NCBI GenBank assembly: GCA_964502665.1
Contig: CAZCXP010000017.1
Span: 1-25,725 of the forward strand
From: SOKG01 sp964502665
Lineage (GTDB): Bacteria > Chloroflexota > Dehalococcoidia > SZUA-161
Direction: 5' to 3'
DNA: 25,725 nt
Both the position numbers and the translations under genes were made by a program. Under the pieces are notes generated by a model that worked only from the letters and a program-made list of their open reading frames with translations, ran no database searches and was not told the origin of the DNA. Shown piece after piece: positions 21,620 to 25,725 of the stretch (positions are counted from its first letter, which is position 1; each line of letters starts with the position of its first letter).

Positions 21620-23346
21620 TGATTCGAAAGGGCATACTCAAAGCCTTCGACAGCAACACGTACAAAGCAAGTGTCCAGGTCATTGGCAGCCTGAGCGTGT
21701 GGCTTGATAATGTAGCAGTATCTGCTGCACTTAATAGTGCTGATCTGGTTGTTGGTCGCTCAATAGTGCTTCTATCGCTTGATCCAAGCAATCCTGATGA
21801 CTGTATTCTAGTGGGGCTATGGGGTGTGCCCCAAGAACCGCCAGCCCCAGGCGCGCATGAGAATACCCACACTGATGGTGCCTCCGACGAAATAGACTCG
21901 GCTCTTGATCCTAGAGCTTATCCTATGTTGGCTGGCACACTCGCTGCTAGACCAGCCGCTGGCGTTGAGGGAAGGTTCTATTGGACCACGGATGAGCATA
22001 TTCTTTATCGGGATAATGAGGCAAGTTGGGTGAAGGTGGCGGTGGCCGACCATGCCGACTTGGANNNNNNNNNNNNNNNNNNNNNNNNNNNNNNNNNNNN
22101 NNNNNNNNNNNNNNNNNNNNNNNNNNNNNNNNNNNNNNNNNNNNNNNNNNNNNNNNNNNNNNNNGCCGACTTGGACGGCATAGGGGCATCAGACCACCAT
22201 GCCAAGTATACTGATGCTGAGGCCAAGGCTGCCTGCGTGTCCGATACCCCTTATGATGGAACAGGTTGGAATGGCGTGACAGATGTAGCCCCATCGAAGA
22301 ACGCTGTACGCGACGAGCTTGAAGGCCATTATGCCGCCGCAGATCCCCACACTGGCTATGTCAAGGAGTCAGAGTTCACCGCAGAGAATGGCTCGCTTTG
22401 GGGCACTGGTGGGGGGACACTGGCGGAGAAAACTCCTGCTGAAGTCTTGGCGATTCTCAGCGGTCAAGCTGCTGCTGATTTCTCAATGAACACCCATAAG
22501 ATTACTTCTATTGTAGACCCTGTAGATGACCAGGATGCCGCTACCAAGAAGTATGTAGATGATAATGCAGGGGGAGGTAGTGGGGCTGAGATTAAGGATT
22601 CTGATGCGGATACTAAGGTTCAGGTCGAAGAGTCGCCTGATGAAGACATGATTAGGATGGACGTGGCGGGGGTTGAAGCTTTTCATTTAGATGCTAATGG
22701 TATCCTAACTCTAGCAAAACAAGCTGGTTTTGGTGCCTATCCCTCCACAAACCAACCTGTGCCTGATTGTGCTGGCAATAATGGGGCATACGTCTGCATA
22801 AATACAGAGGCATTTGATGTTCAGAGCGAATTTAATAGTACCGTGAAGACGGGGACTGCTGATGCAACTGAGGCTAATAAGCTACATGATGCTGATGGCG
22901 GATTCGCTGCTTCCGACGTTGGGGCACAGGTCTGGAACACTACTGACAATACTTATGCCCTTGTTACTGCATTTGTGGATAGTGGCGAGCTAACACTTGA
23001 TGCTAACATAATGGTAAATGGCGAGGGTTACAAGCTTTATCATTGTAAGTATACAGCTAGTGTAGCAGGAAAATACGTTATTTCGGGTTGTGTTCATTAC
23101 CTTTGGTCAACTGTATCGGCAGATAAGAATCATTGGGGGATTTTGAATAAGAATGGTGCAATGCTTACTGGGGCTTGTTTGCACGCCGCCGCAGCAAATT
23201 ATGGTCTAAGCTGTTTCTTTGCCCAAGTCGTAGAGTTGGCTGCTAATGATTATCTACAGCTTCGTTCCGTACATTACAGGGGCAGTAATAGTACAGTTCG
23301 TAGTGGCTCATTATACACATTCTTATATGCATTCAAGATTGGATAG
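21619..23346 (+). CDS. Tail fibre / receptor-binding protein with C1q-like tip (interrupted by gap)
   Basis: ATG 21619 overlaps the previous stop (TGATG); in-frame GTG 21616 is an alternative. About 575 residues as assembled. An N-terminal OB-like domain (1-75, LLSLDPSNPDDCILVGLWG) is followed by an HTDGASDEIDS linker and WTTDEHILYRD. A DHADL repeat region is broken by 100 N at residues about 149-182. Then come PHTGYVKESEFT, a fibre motif ITSIVDPVDDQDAATKKYVDD (about 295-315), and a C-terminal domain from about 368 with the C1q/TNF-like pattern (KYTASVAGKYVISGCVHY, NDYLQLRSVHYRG, LYTFLYAFKIG). It probably trimerises and binds a cell-surface receptor. Real length is uncertain because of the gap. 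It is more A/T-rich than the head genes. Confidence 0.75.
   Translation: MIRKGILKAFDSNTYKASVQVIGSLSVWLDNVAVSAALNSADLVVGRSIVLLSLDPSNPDDCILVGLWGVPQEPPAPGAHENTHTDGASDEIDSALDPRAYPMLAGTLAARPAAGVEGRFYWTTDEHILYRDNEASWVKVAVADHADLXXXXXXXXXXXXXXXXXXXXXXXXXXXXXXXXXXADLDGIGASDHHAKYTDAEAKAACVSDTPYDGTGWNGVTDVAPSKNAVRDELEGHYAAADPHTGYVKESEFTAENGSLWGTGGGTLAEKTPAEVLAILSGQAAADFSMNTHKITSIVDPVDDQDAATKKYVDDNAGGGSGAEIKDSDADTKVQVEESPDEDMIRMDVAGVEAFHLDANGILTLAKQAGFGAYPSTNQPVPDCAGNNGAYVCINTEAFDVQSEFNSTVKTGTADATEANKLHDADGGFAASDVGAQVWNTTDNTYALVTAFVDSGELTLDANIMVNGEGYKLYHCKYTASVAGKYVISGCVHYLWSTVSADKNHWGILNKNGAMLTGACLHAAAANYGLSCFFAQVVELAANDYLQLRSVHYRGSNSTVRSGSLYTFLYAFKIG
22065..22164. other. Scaffold gap of 100 N inside the fibre gene
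   Basis: The same 11 bases, GCCGACTTGGA, end the left flank (22054-22064) and begin the right flank (22165-22175). This suggests a collapsed tandem repeat encoding DHADLDG-type units. The reading frame happens to stay open with 100 N, but copy number and true frame are unknown. Confidence 0.9.
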
Positions 23347-23354
23347 GGGGAGAA

Positions 23355-23732
23355 ATGGGAATAGCTATAAGGTATATAGATGATGCTACAGGAGACATAA
23401 TTTTGGAGCGCATTGTTGAAGATTTCGAGGTCAAGGCACTAGAGTCTGACATGGCTTCAATACCACTTTGGCATATCAATGCGCTCAATGAGGCTTGTAG
23501 GAGACTGACTGATAAGATATGCTCTGATGCATTGGGGAATGGCTCTGAGAAGGTAGAGCCTCTAACTGTTCCACAAAAACAAAAAGTGGCCTCTGCTCTT
23601 GCTTCGCAAGGTATAGTCCTGTCACCAGTTAAACAAATGCCCCAGTCGATCAAAGACCAAATAATCGAAATGGCTAAGATTAAGTCTGCCGCCGAAAGGC
23701 AGGCGGAGTTTGAGGCCGAGATGGGCAAGTAA
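23355..23732 (+). CDS. Small protein after the fibre gene
   Basis: A 125-residue protein with AGGGGGAGAA before ATG, eight bases after the fibre stop. It starts MGIAIRYIDDATGDIILERIVEDFEV, has a helical middle, and ends in a charged helix (KSAAERQAEFEAEMGK). No motif I recognise. Its place after the fibre suggests a fibre-assembly chaperone or a virion accessory protein. It is the last gene of the capsid operon, and its composition matches the A/T-rich fibre. Confidence 0.55.
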   Translation: MGIAIRYIDDATGDIILERIVEDFEVKALESDMASIPLWHINALNEACRRLTDKICSDALGNGSEKVEPLTVPQKQKVASALASQGIVLSPVKQMPQSIKDQIIEMAKIKSAAERQAEFEAEMGK

Positions 23733-23754
23733 GCGCAGATAAAGACTTCGCAAG

Positions 23755-23862
23755 GTGACCGAGGGGCTTGTGAGCTTCATCTCTGAGACCTTCGACCCCG
23801 GCAATCCCTCCGACTGCGTAGTCATAGCGCCGTGGACACGACTGGGGCCCGGCGCACCCTAA
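23755..23862 (+). pseudogene. Possible remnant of a second tail-fibre N-terminal domain
   Basis: A 35-codon frame whose translation contains VSFISETFDPGNPSDCVVIAPW. This parallels VLLSLDPSNPDDCILVGLW of the intact fibre gene (near residues 53-72): both have D-P-x-N-P-x-D-C-[IV]-[LV]. It has no start context, no ribosome site and stops early, so it looks like debris of a paralogous fibre gene. The match is short, so it could be coincidental. Confidence 0.4.
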
Positions 23863-23893
23863 ACGACCCTCCAGCGCCTTCAGTCTACTGGCC

Positions 23894-23923
23894 TTGACAG
23901 CCAGCGAGCGGCGGTCTTAACAT
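23894..23923 (+). promoter_or_regulatory. Putative promoter for the four-helix membrane gene
   Basis: TTGACA at 23894-23899, 18-nt spacer, TAACAT at 23918-23923. It has no GAAC-N4-GTTC box, which marks a return to non-viral regulation. Confidence 0.45.
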
Positions 23924-23957
23924 AGCCGCACTGGCTCCTGCGGGAAATCCAGGATGA

Positions 23958-24389
23958 ATGCCAAGCGATGAAAGGAGGTACCCCACCATTACAGCTCTAT
24001 CCGCGCTATTGATAGTAACCGCAGTTGGTACAATCTGCTATTGGGCTGATTTCTACATCAGAGGCGGAGTCCACGTCATCAAGGAGGATTGGTACCTAAG
24101 ATTCGAGAGGGCCTTTACGCCCGCCGATCTGTGGATGTCAGCCTGCGCTCTCATAGGCGCTGTCGGACTTCTGACCGAACAGCCCTATGGTTTGGTGTTT
24201 GCATTGCTCGCGGCAGGCTCACTGTTGTTCCTGGCCCTTATGGACATTACCTTCAACATACAGAACAACCTCTATCCCCTTATTACAACCTCAAGAGAGA
24301 TGAAGTTCGAACTACTGATAAACCTGTGGACACTGGGGCTAGGTGCCGCCGTCATTGTCTATCTGGCACCGAGAATAGACTTTTTCTGA
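23958..24389 (+). CDS. Four-helix membrane protein of unknown function
   Basis: From ATG 23958 the product is 143 residues, with four hydrophobic helices (ALSALLIVTAVGTICYW; LWMSACALIGAVGLL; GLVFALLAAGSLLFLALM; LLINLWTLGLGAAVIVYL) and conserved-looking polar residues YWADFYIRGG, FERAF and DITFNIQNNLY. The start is unusual: the strong AAAGGAGGT (23971-23979) lies inside this frame, and the codon 8 nt after it is ATT (23988), so translation may begin there (133 residues). The ATG has only AGGA 3 nt upstream. The topology recalls small Chloroflexota/Actinobacteria membrane proteins without assigned role. Confidence 0.6.
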   Translation: MPSDERRYPTITALSALLIVTAVGTICYWADFYIRGGVHVIKEDWYLRFERAFTPADLWMSACALIGAVGLLTEQPYGLVFALLAAGSLLFLALMDITFNIQNNLYPLITTSREMKFELLINLWTLGLGAAVIVYLAPRIDFF

Positions 24390-24437
24390 CATCAGCCAGG
24401 ACTGACCCGGCGACACCAAAGCTGCTAAGGAGGGACA

Positions 24438-25262
24438 ATGAGCGTATTAGCCGTTGACCGTGACAAATGCAATTCTTGTGGTATATGTGTGCTGGAGTGT
24501 CCTCGGGGCATCATTGAACTTGTGGAGCCCGAGGCAGTGGCTTGTCATGTTGAGGGCTGCGAGGAGCGATGTATCATCTGCGGCCATTGTGTTGCCGTCT
24601 GCCCACGTGATGCCATTACGCTGGATACTATGAAGCCGGAGGACTGCGCCCCGGTGAGGAAGGAGCTGCTTCCTGCTCCGGAGCAGGTGGAGCATCTCCT
24701 GCGGTCGCGGCGCTCCATCCGTGCCTATAAGAAGAAACCAGTGCCGCGGGAGGTGCTGGCCAGGCTAATCGATATCGCCCGTTATGCGCCGTCCGGGCAC
24801 AACGCGCAGCCGGTGCAGTGGCTTGTTATCCAGGACAAGAAGGACGTCAAGCGCCTCGCCGGGATGGTCGTGGATTGGATGCGCCTGGCAATCAAGGAAA
24901 TGCCGGGGCTGGCTGATTACTTGCGCTTCGATCTCATCGTGGCCGACTGGGACAGCGGAATAGACAGGATAATGCGCGGTGCACCTCATACCATCGTAGC
25001 CCATGCGCCTCGGAATGATGTTATGGCTCCGCAGTCTAGCGCTATTGCCCTGACCACCCTGGAGTTGGCCGCCTACTCTCAGGGTCTGGGCGCATGCTGG
25101 GCCGGGTTCTTCCATTTGGGTACCATGTTTTATCCGCGCATGATGGAGTCACTGCAGCTCCCTGAGGGTCACACGTGCCTGGGGGCTATGATGATCGGGT
25201 ATCCCAGGCATAGGTTTCGTCGCATACCTCTACGGAACGAGCCTGTTATAATCTGGCGCTAG
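24438..25262 (+). CDS. Ferredoxin-nitroreductase fusion protein
   Basis: A 274-residue protein with AAGGAGGGACA before ATG. Residues 1-60 carry two [4Fe-4S] motifs: C11-C14-C17-C21 and a second cluster from C45, C48, C51, C55, with extra cysteines at C36 and C41. From about 88 a nitroreductase domain begins with RRSIRAYKKKPVP (FMN phosphate contacts), then ARYAPSGHNAQPVQWLV and LGAMMIGYP near the C-terminus. Such fusions pass low-potential electrons from ferredoxin clusters to FMN and are common in strict anaerobes; the physiological substrate is not known. It is preceded by the membrane protein at 23958 at close spacing, possibly co-transcribed. Confidence 0.9.
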   Translation: MSVLAVDRDKCNSCGICVLECPRGIIELVEPEAVACHVEGCEERCIICGHCVAVCPRDAITLDTMKPEDCAPVRKELLPAPEQVEHLLRSRRSIRAYKKKPVPREVLARLIDIARYAPSGHNAQPVQWLVIQDKKDVKRLAGMVVDWMRLAIKEMPGLADYLRFDLIVADWDSGIDRIMRGAPHTIVAHAPRNDVMAPQSSAIALTTLELAAYSQGLGACWAGFFHLGTMFYPRMMESLQLPEGHTCLGAMMIGYPRHRFRRIPLRNEPVIIWR

Positions 25263-25378
25263 CAGGCCTGCAGTGATGAGGGAAGCGAAGGCTCGCCGTC
25301 GTACCAAGCGGCACTATGTTGTCGACTTCGAGTATGGGGAAATCTTCATAGCCAGCGCCATTGGCTGATACGGCGCGA

Positions 25379-25624
25379 TCAGAGGGGTTTCGACTTGTCA
25401 GCGCGTCTTGCGTGCAGCGTGGACACTGTGCGCCAGGGTGACTTCTTGGGTTGATCGATGATCAACAGGTTGTCCCTTATCTCGCCAAGGTAGCGGCCAT
25501 CCAGACCGTAGACCTCATCCCCCCGGAATATGCCTACATGGCGGCCCTCGTGATCCCAGAGCTTGTCTCCGTCTCGATACCCGAAGCACGCTCCGCCCCA
25601 GGTCCAAATCCAGCCCATAGCCAC
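25379..25624 (-). CDS. Small repeat protein, 4-fold beta-flower type
   Basis: 81 residues from GTG 25624; ATG 25618 is an alternative two codons later. Short repeated hairpins are visible: GGACFGYRDGDKLWD, EGRHVGIFRGDEVYG, DGRYLGEIRDNLLI, i.e. a G-x-x-x-G-[YFE]-x-x-G-D-x-[LV]-[WY] period of about 15 residues. This fits the small beta-flower proteins found near phages and in bacteria, with no known enzymatic function. It has a basic C-terminal tail. It is convergent with the ferredoxin-nitroreductase gene and lies alone. Confidence 0.55.
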   Translation of the reverse strand: MAMGWIWTWGGACFGYRDGDKLWDHEGRHVGIFRGDEVYGLDGRYLGEIRDNLLIIDQPKKSPWRTVSTLHARRADKSKPL

Positions 25625-25654
25625 CGCCTTTCTCTCCGATAGCAGCCCACTGCC

Positions 25655-25725
25655 TGCGTTAAGCTCAAGAAATTCTAAACACTAATTGCTAAGCTCTAAA
25701 CAAATTCAAATATCAAAATGCAAAA
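25655..25725. repeat. A-rich intergenic repeat at the window end
   Basis: The sequence AACAAATTCAAATATCAAAA followed by TGCAAAA resembles the A/T-rich words in the TerS-TerL hairpin (924-963) and the decayed stretch after the portal gene (4064-4115). It probably begins another copy of an A-rich intergenic element that runs past the window edge. Confidence 0.4.

Noticed and set aside
25276..25368. 30-residue frame after the ferredoxin-nitroreductase gene
   Set aside because: Basic and very short, no ribosome site, no recognisable pattern; could be debris.

Overview
The window looks like a chromosomal stretch from an anaerobic Chloroflexota (Dehalococcoidia-like) genome assembled from a metagenome. 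I infer this from the archaeal/anaerobe-type homocysteine genes, the ferredoxin-nitroreductase fusion, the divergent PlsY, the many short palindromic intergenic repeats, and several small proteins of a kind I associate with that class. No rRNA or tRNA is visible, so the taxonomy is an inference. Two 100-N scaffold gaps (4223-4322, 22065-22164) divide the window into three contigs, joined by scaffolding only.

Layout. 1-399: repeat-rich intergenic DNA. 400-4060: a DNA-packaging operon (small ORF, TerS-like, TerL, Cys-rich HTH protein, SPP1-type portal) behind a good promoter. 4337-8756: an envelope-type block (membrane-anchored sulfatase-fold enzyme, tiny exported protein, type I phosphodiesterase). 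8810-9166 (-): DUF5658 membrane protein. 9167-9766: gene-free region with four spaced short repeats. 9767-13604: thiolase, then a three-gene homocysteine set (HcyBio/DUF39, NIL-ferredoxin, UPF0280). 13612-15366 (-): PlsY-like acyltransferase and a membrane GT2 glycosyltransferase. 15588-15749 (-): a 53-residue membrane protein. 15972-23732: a second virus-like operon (scaffold, HK97-fold capsid, decoration-like protein, small phage domain protein, head-tail connector, 49-residue membrane protein, tail/baseplate protein, fibre, small fibre-associated protein). 23755-25624: tail remnant, four-helix membrane protein, ferredoxin-nitroreductase, and a beta-flower-like protein (-).

The main point of interest is that one virus-like morphogenesis set appears as two operons about 12 kb apart, separated by ordinary cellular genes. 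Each operon begins with a TTGACA promoter whose spacer ends in a GAAC-N4-GTTC-type palindrome (the Gram-positive LexA/SOS core) placed directly against the -10 hexamer. The two spacers are alike beyond the box. I infer a common, probably DNA-damage-responsive, switch. No integrase, repressor, replication gene, lysin, tail tube or tape measure is visible, which suggests a reduced, perhaps domesticated or gene-transfer-agent-like particle. The main caveat is that the packaging operon lies on a different contig from the capsid operon; the capsid operon itself is contiguous with the cellular genes.
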